Assembly: GCA_963753385.1 (NCBI GenBank)
Contig: CAVWCC010000007.1
Span: forward strand, 411,374 to 475,373
DNA length: 64,000 bases
Direction of reading: 5' to 3'
Source of the DNA: JALZKA01 sp963753385
GTDB lineage: Bacteria; Actinomycetota; Thermoleophilia; Solirubrobacterales; 70-9
The first letter of the stretch is position 1. Every line of letters begins with the position of its first letter. Made by a program: the position numbers and the translations under genes. Positions 25,599-33,241 of this stretch are shown piece by piece. Below the pieces are notes generated by a model. That model was not told the origin of the DNA. It was given only the letters and a program-made list of their open reading frames with translations, and made no database searches.

Positions 25599-25657
25599 AG
25601 CCCTTACCAGGGAGGCAAATTTGCTTTCGCGACTTTCGTCGCTCACCGGAGTACCCG
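25599..25657 (-). promoter_or_regulatory. Conserved leader motif, copy A (candidate cis-acting RNA or repeat)
   Basis: On the minus strand this 59-nt segment matches 53214-53270 on the plus strand. Shared blocks are CGGGTA with CCGGTGAGCGAC, then GTCGCGAAAG, then CCCTGGTAAGGGCT. It includes the stop codon of the WecB-like gene and ends 12 bases before the dehydrogenase ATG. GCGAC-GAAA-GTCGC forms a GNRA-type hairpin and CCCT-GGTA-AGGG a second one. Confidence 0.55.
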
Positions 25658-26065
25658 GTTGGCCCAGGACGCGATTCTCTCGGCAGACTCGAACGCCCGG
25701 GCGCCGTCGCCGACGGGGCCCGCCTCGAAATCCGCCAGGGTGATCAGGATCCGGCGCTCTGCACGCTCGAGTTCCTCGGTGTCCGGCAGCGTGTCGTCGA
25801 CCCAGGCGACGAGCGGCACGCCGAGCTTGGCCGCGGTGATCGCGAGCGCGAGTGAGGCGTCGCCGGTGCCGACTCCGACCGCCAGGGCCGGGCGGTGCTC
25901 GGTCATGCGCCGCTCGAGCTCGACCAGCGAGTGGGCCAGGCTCGCGACGGCGGCCTCGGCGTCGGGTGGCGGCACGGCGTGGAGCTCCGCCTCGAGCCCC
26001 TGCTCGGACAGCGCCGAGATGAGCGCCGCCGCGGGCTCGGCATGTCCGACGACGAGCGCGTCCAT
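25643..26065 (-). CDS. Short UDP-GlcNAc 2-epimerase-like N-domain protein
   Basis: This 140-residue protein has the alternating strand-helix pattern of a single Rossmann-like domain: MDALVVGHAEPAAALISALS, LAVGVGTGDASLALAITAAKLGVPLVAWVDD, RILITLADFEAGP. The middle segment resembles the part of WecB/UDP-GlcNAc 2-epimerase that reads VQGDT-x-SALA...GIPVAHVEAG. The second half of the enzyme is absent, so this is either a truncated remnant or a stand-alone regulatory domain. Its position directly before a WecC-like dehydrogenase supports the link. The start at 26063-26065 begins the first strand. Confidence 0.5.
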   Translation of the reverse strand: MDALVVGHAEPAAALISALSEQGLEAELHAVPPPDAEAAVASLAHSLVELERRMTEHRPALAVGVGTGDASLALAITAAKLGVPLVAWVDDTLPDTEELERAERRILITLADFEAGPVGDGARAFESAERIASWANRVLR

Positions 26066-26158
26066 CGCCGGAAGCCTAAGGGGCCGGACGCCGCGCGCCG
26101 AAATTGCGGATGTGTACCGGCGATTCAGGCCGAAGCCGGTTATACGATCAAGGAACTG

Positions 26159-26260
26159 ATGAAGCGGATCCTCGTCCCCTTCAACATCGGCATCGGCGCC
26201 GCCCGGCACCTCGCCTGGTACGTCAGCTACCAGGTCACGGGCGAAGCCCGCGGCGAGTAG
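26159..26260 (+). CDS. Putative small protein (33 aa)
   Basis: This small open frame has ATG at 26159 preceded by AAGGA, giving MKRILVPFNIGIGAARHLAW followed by YVSYQVTGEARGE. The amphipathic hydrophobic segment and ribosome-binding site suggest a real small membrane-associated protein. It lies alone between the WecB-like gene (divergent) and the SDR gene. There is no family I can name. Confidence is limited by its length. Confidence 0.4.
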   Translation: MKRILVPFNIGIGAARHLAWYVSYQVTGEARGE

Positions 26261-26337
26261 CGGAACCCGGTCCCGGTACGCCCGTACCGCCGCGCGCTTA
26301 GACTTCGCCGTCCACCACTTCCCGAGAGGAGCTTTCG

Positions 26338-27243
26338 ATGGCGAAGGAGCGGCGTTCGCTCGCCGGCCAGGTAGTTGCGATCACGGGCGGCGCCCGTGGG
26401 ATCGGCGAGGCGACCGCGAGAGCGATCGTCGCCAAGGGCGGGAAGGTCGCGATCGGCGACCTCGACGCGGAGCTGGCGCAGAAGACCGCCGGCGTCCTCG
26501 GCGGCGAGACGATCGCCCTCGAGCTCGACGTGACGAGGCGCGAGTCGTTCGAGAACTTCATCTCGCAGGTCGAGGAGCGGCTGGGGCCGCTCGACGTCCT
26601 GATCAACAACGCCGGGATCATGCCGCTCGGTCCGTTCGCCGAGGAGGACGACGCGACCGCGCGGCGGATGATCGACATCAACCTTCACGGCGTCATCTTC
26701 GGCACGAAGCTCGCGATCCCCGGCATGGTGCGGCGCGGGTCGGGACACATCGTGAACGTCGCCTCGCAGGCCGGCAAGGGCGGCTTCCCCGGCGGCGCGA
26801 CCTACTGCGCCACGAAGCACGCCGTGGTTGGCCTCTCGGAGGCTGTGCGCGCGGAGCTGCGCGACACCGGGGTCGAGATCTCCTGCGTGATGCCGGCCGT
26901 CGTCAACACCGAGCTGGGCTCGGGCCTGGTGGAGACCCGCGCCGTCAAGGTCTCGGAGCCGTCCGACGTCGCCGACGCGATCGTCGACGCGCTCGAGCTG
27001 CAGAAGTTCGACGTCTGGGTCCCCAAGGTCAGCGCCGGGATCTTCCGGGTGATGACCCTGCTCCCGCGCCGCGGCCGCGAGGCCATCGCCCGCGCGCTCA
27101 AGGCCGACCAGGTCCTGATGAATGCCGACTCGAACGTCCGCGCGGCCTACGAGGAGCGCGCCGCCCACTCGGAGCCCGGCCTCGAGCCCGAGGACGCCGG
27201 GGCCGCGGCAGACGCGGCGGAGGCGGAGAAGGTCGAGAGCTAA
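26338..27243 (+). CDS. Short-chain dehydrogenase/reductase (SDR)
   Basis: This 301-residue classical SDR has the cofactor motif TGGARGIGEA (about residues 16-25), NNAG at about 90-93, and the catalytic Ser-Tyr-Lys in NVASQAGKGG and TYCATKHAVVG (YxxxK). GDLDAE after the second strand suggests NAD preference. The C-terminal ~60 residues are an Ala/Glu-rich extension beyond the normal fold. A GAGAGGAG ribosome-binding site precedes the ATG. The gene stands alone. Sequence does not identify the alcohol or ketone substrate. Confidence 0.9.
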   Translation: MAKERRSLAGQVVAITGGARGIGEATARAIVAKGGKVAIGDLDAELAQKTAGVLGGETIALELDVTRRESFENFISQVEERLGPLDVLINNAGIMPLGPFAEEDDATARRMIDINLHGVIFGTKLAIPGMVRRGSGHIVNVASQAGKGGFPGGATYCATKHAVVGLSEAVRAELRDTGVEISCVMPAVVNTELGSGLVETRAVKVSEPSDVADAIVDALELQKFDVWVPKVSAGIFRVMTLLPRRGREAIARALKADQVLMNADSNVRAAYEERAAHSEPGLEPEDAGAAADAAEAEKVES

Positions 27244-27259
27244 ACCCGACGAGCGAGTA

Positions 27260-27319
27260 CGGCGCGCAAGCCTGACTCCGGCTGGATCGGTCGATTCAGC
27301 CTCGGCCAGGTCCCTGCCG
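27260..27319 (+). promoter_or_regulatory. Possible structured leader of the pilB/gspE gene
   Basis: Three nested helices can be drawn in the 88-bp space before the GTG start: CGGC/GCCG (27260-27263 with 27316-27319), CCTG/CAGG (27271-27274 with 27307-27310) and GGCTG/CAGCC (27280-27284 with 27297-27301). Internal loops are asymmetric. In GC-rich DNA this could arise by chance. It does not match the c-di-GMP riboswitch consensus. Confidence 0.25.
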
Positions 27320-27330
27320 ATACACAGACC

Positions 27331-29094
27331 GTGCGCGACGCGACGACGATCTCTGCCGCAAACGCGACGGCGCACTCCGGCGAGGGCCGTGCACCCGGGA
27401 TCACGCCGCCGAGCCGCTCGAACGGAGCTCGGCCGCGCCTCGGCGACGTCGTGGTCGAGCTCGGCTTCGCAGAGCGCGACACGGTCGAGGTCATGGCAGC
27501 GAAGGCGGCGGCCGAGCGCACCACGATCGGGTCGATGCTGGTTGCGGCCGGGATCGTCGACTCGCGGCAGCTCGCCCGGGCGCTGGCCGAGCGCAACGGC
27601 CTCGATTACGTCGACCTGAACATCTTCGCGGTCGACCACGGTGCCGCCAGCCTGATCAGCGCCTCCCAGGCGAGCCGGTTCCGCGCGATCCCGATCGCGT
27701 TTCACGACGAGGACACCTTGCTGGTGGCATGCGCCGAACCCGAGAACGTCCTCGGCTACGACGACATCCGGTTGGCCACGGGGCTCGACGTCCACCCGGC
27801 CGTGAGCGCGCCCGAGGACATAGACGCGTTGATCACCCAGCTCAGCCACCTTGGGGAATCGGTCCACGAGATCGACGAGGACGAGGAGCCGGAGGAGCCG
27901 AGCAATGAGGCCATCGAGCTGCGCGAGCTCGCCAACGAGGCCCCTGTCGTGAAGCTCGTCCACTCGATAATCGCCGACGCGGTCACGCGCGGCGCTTCCG
28001 ACATCCACTTCGAGCCGCGCCGCGGCAATCTGCGGGTGCGCTTCCGGGTCGACGGCGTCGCGTTCGACTCGACCACCGTGCCGAAGAAACGCGTCGCGGC
28101 GTTCGTCTCGCGCGTCAAGCTCATGGCCGAGCTCGACATCGCCGAGCGGCGGGTGCCGCAAGACGGCCGGATCGGGCTGACCGTGGACGGCCGCTACATC
28201 GATCTGCGGGTTGCCACGCTTCCGGTTGTACGCGGCGAGGCCGTGGTGATGCGCATCCTCGACAAGGACAGCGTGATCATGGATCTCGATGGCCTCGGCA
28301 TGGCCGGCTCAGAGAGCGAGATCCTGCGCCGTGCGATCCGCCGGATCCACGGCGCCGTGCTGGTCACCGGCCCGACCGGCGCTGGGAAGACCACGACCGT
28401 CTATGCCGCGTTGAACGAGGTCAACACGCCGGACCGGACCCTGGTGACGATCGAGGACCCGGTCGAGTACGAGCTCGACGGCGTGAAGCAGGTCCAGGTG
28501 AACTCGAACGCGGGCCTGACATTCCCAACCGGGCTGCGTTCGATGGTCCGCACCGATCCCGATGTGCTGATGGTGGGCGAGATCCGCGACCGCGAGACCG
28601 CGCAGATCGCGATCGAGTCGGCTTTGACCGGCCACCTGGTTCTCTCCACCATGCACACGAACGACGCCCCGATGGCCGCGGCGCGGCTGATCGAGATGGG
28701 CATTGAGCCGTTCCTGATCGCCTCGGGCCTCGAGTGCGTGGTGGCCCAGCGCCTCCCCCGGCGCCTGTGCGAGCAGTGCCGGAAGCCGGTCGAGATCACG
28801 GCGACCGAGCTCGAGCGCAGCGGCCTGCCGGTCAGCGGCGGCGGCTTCACCGGGTACGAGCCGGGCGGCTGTGTGCGCTGCGGCGAGACGGGGTACCGCG
28901 GCCGAGTTGGCATCTACGAGGTTATGGCCCTTACCGAGAGCGTTCGCTCGCTGATCCTGCGGAAGGCGCCGACGGACGAAATCGCCACCGCCGCGGTCGC
29001 GGCGGGCATGCGGAGGTTGCGCGAGGACGGCCTCGACAAGGTCCGCGCCGGCGTCACCTCGGTTGCCGAGGTGCTGCGGGTCCTGGGCGGCTAG
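27331..29094 (+). CDS. Type IV pilus/type II secretion assembly ATPase (PilB/GspE family)
   Basis: This 587-residue secretion ATPase powers extension of a type IV pilus or pseudopilus. An N-terminal MshEN-like domain (RLGDVVVELGFAERDTVEVM, repeated as TIGSMLVAAGIVDSRQL) is followed by the N2 domain (ASDIHFEPRRGNLRVRFRVDG). Walker A is GPTGAGKTT, the Asp box is LVTIEDPVEYELDG, Walker B is VLMVGEIRDRETA, and the His box is GHLVLSTMHTNDA. A tetracysteine zinc site (CEQCRKP and CVRCGETGYRGR) is intact. The GTG start lacks a strong ribosome-binding site. No pilin, platform or prepilin peptidase gene is adjacent, so the apparatus must be encoded elsewhere. Confidence 0.93.
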   Translation: MRDATTISAANATAHSGEGRAPGITPPSRSNGARPRLGDVVVELGFAERDTVEVMAAKAAAERTTIGSMLVAAGIVDSRQLARALAERNGLDYVDLNIFAVDHGAASLISASQASRFRAIPIAFHDEDTLLVACAEPENVLGYDDIRLATGLDVHPAVSAPEDIDALITQLSHLGESVHEIDEDEEPEEPSNEAIELRELANEAPVVKLVHSIIADAVTRGASDIHFEPRRGNLRVRFRVDGVAFDSTTVPKKRVAAFVSRVKLMAELDIAERRVPQDGRIGLTVDGRYIDLRVATLPVVRGEAVVMRILDKDSVIMDLDGLGMAGSESEILRRAIRRIHGAVLVTGPTGAGKTTTVYAALNEVNTPDRTLVTIEDPVEYELDGVKQVQVNSNAGLTFPTGLRSMVRTDPDVLMVGEIRDRETAQIAIESALTGHLVLSTMHTNDAPMAAARLIEMGIEPFLIASGLECVVAQRLPRRLCEQCRKPVEITATELERSGLPVSGGGFTGYEPGGCVRCGETGYRGRVGIYEVMALTESVRSLILRKAPTDEIATAAVAAGMRRLREDGLDKVRAGVTSVAEVLRVLGG

Positions 29095-29106
29095 CTCGAG
29101 AGCGAG

Positions 29107-29179
29107 TGGGCCATGAAGGACTCGAACCTTCAACCTTGAGATTAAGAGTCTCCTGCTCTGCCAGTTGAGCTAATGGCCC
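29107..29179 (-). tRNA. tRNA-Lys (CTT)
   Basis: A cloverleaf is readable on the minus strand. The acceptor stem is GGGCCAT/ATGGCCC with discriminator A, and the D arm starts GCTCAACTGGCAGAGC. The anticodon loop is CTCTTAA (anticodon CTT), and the T arm is GAAGG-TTCGAGT-CCTTC. The anticodon stem has one G-A mismatch at its base (27-43). CCA is not encoded. Confidence 0.93.
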
Positions 29180-29210
29180 GCAGGCAGGATAGCGAGGGAA
29201 TTCGGGGCCT

Positions 29211-29981
29211 CTAGGGGCTTGTGGGAGGCACGCCACCGCCCTGGTCGAGGCCGCCGAACGGGCTCTGTAGACCGGCCTCGGCGCCCGCCTCGGAGTCGGA
29301 GAGCTTCTCGATCCGCTTCTCTTCCTTGACAGCCGACTCGCGGAGCTGGTCGAGCTGCTTCTCGACCGCCTTGCGCTGGTTCTGGTTCGCGTTTTCGATC
29401 GCGAGGGCCGCGGCCTCGTCGCCGCGCTTGAAGTCGAAGTCGGCGTAGCGGTAGTAGGCGAGGGTCGAGTAGGCCCCGGCGCTCGGGTTGGCCTCGGCGA
29501 GGATCTCCTGGGCGTCGGCGGCGCCCTCGGCGTTGCCCAGCAGCACGTAGGCCTGGACGACCTGGCCGGCAGCGCCGACGTCGGGCCTTTGCGGATCGGT
29601 TTCGAGATACCGGGCCCAGGCGTCGATCGCGGCCTCGAACTCGCCGCGCGCCTCCTCGGTCAGGATCGGCGCACCGGTCGCCTCGTCGACGTCGAGCTGC
29701 GCCTGGCCCGAGAGGTAGCGGTACTCGGCGAGCGTCGCGAGCGCCTTCTCGTCGGCGGGGTTCGTCTCGAGCGCGGCCTCGGCATCCTCGATCTGCTGCT
29801 TGAACTGCTCGGCGGTATCGCCACCGTCGCCGTCCCCGAAGATGCCGTCGAAGAGTCCGCCGCCACCGGACTCGGAGCCGATGCCGAAGAAGATGAAGCC
29901 GCCGGCGAACAGAACGGCCAGCCCGCCGTAGACGACACGGACGACGTTCTTGCGCCGCGGGCTCGAGAGGTCGAAAAGCAC
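29211..29981 (-). CDS. Membrane-anchored TPR-like protein
   Basis: This 256-residue protein has one N-terminal transmembrane segment (VVYGGLAVLFAGGFIFFGIG, about residues 16-35), then a Gly/Asp-rich linker and helical tetratricopeptide-like repeats (AEAALETNPADEKALATLAE; AIDAWARYLETDPQRPDVGA; AYSTLAYYRYADFDFKRG). A charged coiled region precedes a Gly-rich tail. The topology suggests the repeats face outside or serve as a scaffold at the membrane. It lies 11 bases after the tatC stop on the same strand, so it is likely in the tat operon, possibly as an accessory or unrelated co-transcribed gene. Confidence 0.72.
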   Translation of the reverse strand: MLFDLSSPRRKNVVRVVYGGLAVLFAGGFIFFGIGSESGGGGLFDGIFGDGDGGDTAEQFKQQIEDAEAALETNPADEKALATLAEYRYLSGQAQLDVDEATGAPILTEEARGEFEAAIDAWARYLETDPQRPDVGAAGQVVQAYVLLGNAEGAADAQEILAEANPSAGAYSTLAYYRYADFDFKRGDEAAALAIENANQNQRKAVEKQLDQLRESAVKEEKRIEKLSDSEAGAEAGLQSPFGGLDQGGGVPPTSP

Positions 29982-29992
29982 GGCCGAAAAGC

Positions 29993-30745
29993 CTACTCAG
30001 CCTCATCCGGAGGCCGGCCGAATGCTCGCGCGAGGAGCAGCGAGAACTCGAACAGGACATAGAGCGGCAGCATCGAGATGAGCATCGTCACCGGATCGGT
30101 GCCGGGGAGAAGCATGGCCGCGACCGCGATCAACAGCACGGCGTAGGGCCGGTTTCGCCCCAGCTGCTCGGGTGTGGTGATGCCCAGCCGGCAGACGGCG
30201 AGGACGGCGACCGGGATCTGAAACAGGATCCCCACCGCGATCAGGGTGAGCATGAAGAAGCCGTAGTACTCGGATGCGCGCAGCTGGGTGTCGAACTCGT
30301 CAGCGTTGAACCCGAGGAGGAAGTCGAGAGCGGCGGGCATCACGACGTAGTAGGCGAATACGGCGCCGCCGATGAACAGGACCGGCACCGAGAGCAAAAA
30401 GGGCAGGACCAGCCTCCGCTCGTGCGGGGCGAACGCCGGCAGTACGAATGCGTAGAGCTGATAGAGGAGGAGCGGGAGGGTGATCAGGATGCCCGCGTAG
30501 ACCGAAAGTCTCACGGTGGTGAAGAACGGCTCCGTCGGGCTCAGCGTGGTCGGCAGAAAGCTCGCCGGCAGCGGGTCGTTCGCGATGTCGAGGAGCTGCT
30601 CGTCCTGCCAGAAGCAGAATGAGATCGCGATCACCAGCACGATCCCCGAGAAGATGATCCGGTTACGGAGCTCGTCCAGGTGCTCGACCAGCGTCATCCG
30701 CTCGTCGAACTTGGCGGGCTTCATGCGGCGACGGCGGCGTGCCAA
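29993..30745 (-). CDS. tatC: Sec-independent (Tat) translocase subunit TatC
   Basis: This 250-residue polytopic receptor subunit of the twin-arginine translocase shows the signature N-terminal MTLVEHLDELRNRIIFSG. Six transmembrane segments follow, including the conserved region FPAVLLYQLYAFVLPAF-like (LLLYQLYAFVLPAFAPHERR) with the conserved Glu/Arg after helix 2, and the later FQIPVAVLAVCRLG. A TTG start at 30743-30745 is preceded at seven bases by GGAGGGG, while an internal ATG at 30724 has no ribosome-binding site, so TTG is preferred. It lies downstream of tatA on the same strand. A Rieske protein gene at 35.5 kb is a plausible client. Confidence 0.94.
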   Translation of the reverse strand: MARRRRRMKPAKFDERMTLVEHLDELRNRIIFSGIVLVIAISFCFWQDEQLLDIANDPLPASFLPTTLSPTEPFFTTVRLSVYAGILITLPLLLYQLYAFVLPAFAPHERRLVLPFLLSVPVLFIGGAVFAYYVVMPAALDFLLGFNADEFDTQLRASEYYGFFMLTLIAVGILFQIPVAVLAVCRLGITTPEQLGRNRPYAVLLIAVAAMLLPGTDPVTMLISMLPLYVLFEFSLLLARAFGRPPDEAE

Positions 30746-30778
30746 GGCTCAGCCCCTCCGTCTCTCTGGCTTGAGGGC

Positions 30779-31024
30779 CTAGCTGCGAGCGTCGGTGACG
30801 ACGTCAGCCTCGACCGACTCGGTGGTCGGCGCCTGGGGCTCGGCGAGCTCCCGCTTGGTCTCCTCGAGCTTTTCCTCTTCCTCGTCCTTGCCGGTGATCG
30901 AGTTCTTGAACTCGCGCATCCCGGACCCCAGCGAGCGGCCCAGATCGGGCAGCCGCTTCGGTCCAAAGATGACCAGCGCGATCACGAGGACGATCGCAAG
31001 CTCGAGTGGTCCAATATTCGGCAT
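30779..31024 (-). CDS. tatA: Tat translocase subunit TatA/TatE
   Basis: This 81-residue TatA-family protein has an N-terminal membrane helix (PLELAIVLVIALVIFGPKRL), an amphipathic helix (PDLGRSLGSGMREFKNSITG) with the conserved Phe-Gly-Pro-Lys-hinge, and a charged tail. The ATG at 31022-31024 gives the canonical N-terminus MPNIGPLELA. A TTG nine bases upstream is an alternative. It forms a tatA-tatC-TPR unit. No tatB is seen, as is usual for minimal actinobacterial systems, though TatB may be encoded elsewhere. Confidence 0.93.
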   Translation of the reverse strand: MPNIGPLELAIVLVIALVIFGPKRLPDLGRSLGSGMREFKNSITGKDEEEEKLEETKRELAEPQAPTTESVEADVVTDARS

Positions 31025-31079
31025 CGGCACCAATGGTAACGATGGCCGGGGGCGATACGGATCACCGGCCGGTTAACGG

Positions 31080-31658
31080 CTACTTGCGCTCGCTCTCGGG
31101 AAAGTTGAGGTAGTAGCGCGAGGGAGTGGGCCCCTGCTGGCCCTTGTACTTCGACGCGGTGGCATCCGCGCCGTATGGATTGTCGGCCGGCGAGCTCATC
31201 TGCAGGAACGAGATCTGCCCGATCTTCATTCCGGGATAGATCGCGATCGGCAGGTTTGCGACGTTCGAAAGCTCGAGCGTCAGGTGCCCGTCCCACCCCG
31301 CATCGACGAAGCCGGCGGTGCTGTGGATCAGCAGTCCGAGGCGGCCCAGGCTCGATTTTCCCTCTAGCCGAGCCACGAGGTCGTCGCCCAGCGCGACGCG
31401 CTCCAGGGTCGAGCCCAGGACGAACTCGCCCGGGTGGAGGATGAACGCCTCCCCGTCCTCGACCTCGACCAGCTCGGTCAGGTCCTCCTGGGCCGCCTTC
31501 GGGTCGATGAACGGCGTCGTGTCGTTGCGGAAGACCCGAAATAGGCGGTCGGTGTGGAGGTCGACGGACGACGGTTGGATGCAGCCCTCCCCGAGCGGCT
31601 CGATCACGATCCCGCCGCTCTCGAGCTGCTCGCGGATGTGCCTGTCCGAGAGGACCAT
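31080..31658 (-). CDS. dcd: dCTP deaminase, dUMP-forming (bifunctional Dcd-Dut type)
   Basis: This 192-residue trimeric nucleotide-metabolism enzyme converts dCTP to dUMP in the pyrimidine deoxynucleotide pathway. It shows MVLSDRHIREQLESGGIVIE at the start, HPGEFVLGSTLE, the catalytic region ARLEGKSSLGRLGLLIHST and AGFVDAGWDGHLTLELSN. The STAGF-type segment resembles the bifunctional mycobacterial enzyme rather than the monofunctional enterobacterial one. The C-terminal KYKGQQGPTPSRYY is conserved. It is upstream of tatA on the same strand, 47 bases away. Confidence 0.92.
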   Translation of the reverse strand: MVLSDRHIREQLESGGIVIEPLGEGCIQPSSVDLHTDRLFRVFRNDTTPFIDPKAAQEDLTELVEVEDGEAFILHPGEFVLGSTLERVALGDDLVARLEGKSSLGRLGLLIHSTAGFVDAGWDGHLTLELSNVANLPIAIYPGMKIGQISFLQMSSPADNPYGADATASKYKGQQGPTPSRYYLNFPESERK

Positions 31659-31735
31659 CGGCGGCGCAGTCTATGACCGTGGGCGGCGCGTGACAGTTGC
31701 GCGAAACCTGGAAAACGCGCGGTTTCTGGCGATAT

Positions 31736-31768
31736 GGGGACCCCATCCCCCATCTAGGGGATGGCCCC
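31736..31768. promoter_or_regulatory. Strong GC-rich hairpin in the dcd/zinc-ribbon divergent region
   Basis: CCATCCCC (31743-31750) and GGGGATGG (31757-31764) form a perfect 8-bp stem with a 6-nt loop. Outer GGGG (31736-31739) and CCCC (31765-31768) extend it past a 3-nt bulge. It lies between the divergent dcd and zinc-ribbon genes and could be an operator or a leader hairpin. Confidence 0.35.
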
Positions 31769-31807
31769 TAAAGGTTGCTGGGGGTTGTGCCGATGGGGGT
31801 GCCGAGG

Positions 31808-32218
31808 ATGTCCGAGAGGCACACAACGACCGGCCAGCAGCGCGGAACGGGGGAGCTGCGCCTCGAGGTGGAACTCGAGCGCCGGCGTGAGGGCCATGGA
31901 CGGCCCGCCTCCGGTCCTCATCCCACCGAGGACCTCAGCGTCTGTCCCTGTTGCGAAACCGACTTCGTCTACCCGATTGACTGGTCCCCCGCCGGCCAGC
32001 GCCGCTGGTACGTCTCGCTCCGCTGCCCTGAGTGCGAGTGGCGCGGGGGCGGGAACTACGACCAGGCCCTGGTCGACCGGTTCGACGAGGCGCTCGACAA
32101 GACGATGCAGTCTGTCCTCGATGACCTGGAGCTGCTCACCCGCGCGAACATGGAAGAGCAGATCGAGCGCTTCGTGGCGGCGCTCAACGCCGACCTGATC
32201 CTGCCCGAAGATTTCTAG
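31808..32218 (+). CDS. Small zinc-ribbon protein
   Basis: This 136-residue protein contains two CxxC pairs, CPCCETDFVYPIDW and CPECEWRG, about 33 residues apart, which would form one zinc ribbon. A long acidic helix follows (DRFDEALDKTMQSVLDDLE; TRANMEEQIERFVAALNADL). There is no enzyme domain, signal peptide or membrane segment. It is probably a small nucleic-acid- or protein-binding regulator. The ATG at 31808 fits better than an upstream start, which would add a Met/Val-rich stub. It is divergent from dcd and ends two bases before the end of the convergent polyprenyl synthase gene. Confidence 0.65.
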   Translation: MSERHTTTGQQRGTGELRLEVELERRREGHGRPASGPHPTEDLSVCPCCETDFVYPIDWSPAGQRRWYVSLRCPECEWRGGGNYDQALVDRFDEALDKTMQSVLDDLELLTRANMEEQIERFVAALNADLILPEDF

Positions 32219-32220
32219 CG

Positions 32221-33216
32221 TCAGGCGTAGCGCTCGACGACTCCGTCGGCGACGAGGGCGAGCAACCGTTCCTGCCCATCGTCCAGACCCGGCGCGTCCG
32301 CGATGGTGCGCTTCGCCTCGTCCACCCTCACGCGCGCGTCGGCTCGGACCTCTTCCAGCGCGCCGGTCGCCGCAATTCGGTCGCAAGCCGCCTCGGCATC
32401 CGCCGGGTCGAGCGCGCGCAGGTCGAGCCGGGCGAGCTCGGGGTCGCGCTCGCGGGCGAGGATCAGCGGCAGGGTGACCGTGCCGTCGAGCAGATCCGTG
32501 CCGCGCGCCTTGCCCGTCCGCTCGGCGGGGCCGGCGACGTCGAGCACGTCGTCAAGCAGCTGGAAGGCGAGGCCGATCTCGCGGCCGAACACCGTGAGCG
32601 CCTCCGCGGCCGGGTCCGGGTCGGCGCCGGCGCGGCCGATCAGGCACGCGCACTCGAACAGCCGGGCGGTCTTCAGGAGGCACCGCTCGCGGTAGCGCTC
32701 TTCCGAGATCGCGAGATCGAAGGCGTCGCGGCGCTGCGCCAGCTCGCCGAGCGCCAGCCCGACCGAGGCGCGAGCCAGGAGCCTCACCCGGCGCTCCGCG
32801 CCGCCCGTGTTCGACTCCCCGAGCTCGGCGAAGGCGCGCGAGAGCAGCAGGTCGCCGACCGCCATCGCGCGGTCGCGCCCGGAGGTCGCGACCACCGTCG
32901 GCAGCCCGCGCCGGAGCGGGGCCGCGTCGAGCACGTCGTCGTGGACCAGCGTCGCCATGTGGACCAGCTCGATCGCCGCCGCGGCCCGCAGCGCGCCGTC
33001 GGCGGCGCCCGGGCCCGCGCAGAGCAGGACCAGCATCGGGCGCAGCCGCTTGCCTCCGGCCTCGAGCGTCGCCCGGGCGTCGTCCGCCAGCGTCTCCCCG
33101 TGGCCCTCGACCAGCGCTGCCAGCCGCGCCTCGACCCGGGCCATCAGCGCGGGCAGCCACGACTGGGCGGCGTCCATGACTTGGGTCACTGGAGGTGGGA
33201 CGGCCGAGCGGTTCAT
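32221..33216 (-). CDS. Polyprenyl diphosphate synthase (trans-isoprenyl)
   Basis: This 331-residue trans-prenyltransferase extends allylic diphosphates with isopentenyl diphosphate. The first Asp-rich motif is LVHDDVLDAAPLRRG (about residues 90-104), the second is FQLLDDVLDVAGP, and GGKRLRPMLVLL is the IPP-binding region. The start at 33214-33216 (MNRSAVPPPV) avoids a Ser/Pro-rich artefact upstream. It is directly downstream of menG, and the cytochrome bc genes lie upstream, so it most likely makes the menaquinone side chain. Alternatives are a geranylgeranyl or other chain length; length-determining residues cannot be judged by eye. Confidence 0.88.
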   Translation of the reverse strand: MNRSAVPPPVTQVMDAAQSWLPALMARVEARLAALVEGHGETLADDARATLEAGGKRLRPMLVLLCAGPGAADGALRAAAAIELVHMATLVHDDVLDAAPLRRGLPTVVATSGRDRAMAVGDLLLSRAFAELGESNTGGAERRVRLLARASVGLALGELAQRRDAFDLAISEERYRERCLLKTARLFECACLIGRAGADPDPAAEALTVFGREIGLAFQLLDDVLDVAGPAERTGKARGTDLLDGTVTLPLILARERDPELARLDLRALDPADAEAACDRIAATGALEEVRADARVRVDEAKRTIADAPGLDDGQERLLALVADGVVERYA

Positions 33217-33241
33217 CTGTGAGGTGCGGGAGGTTGGCGGC

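Noticed and set aside
25599..25657. Known c-di-GMP (GEMM) riboswitch
   Set aside because: The element has GTCGCGAAAG where GEMM needs a GACGCAAAGCC-type core, and its hairpin order differs. It is kept as an unassigned motif.
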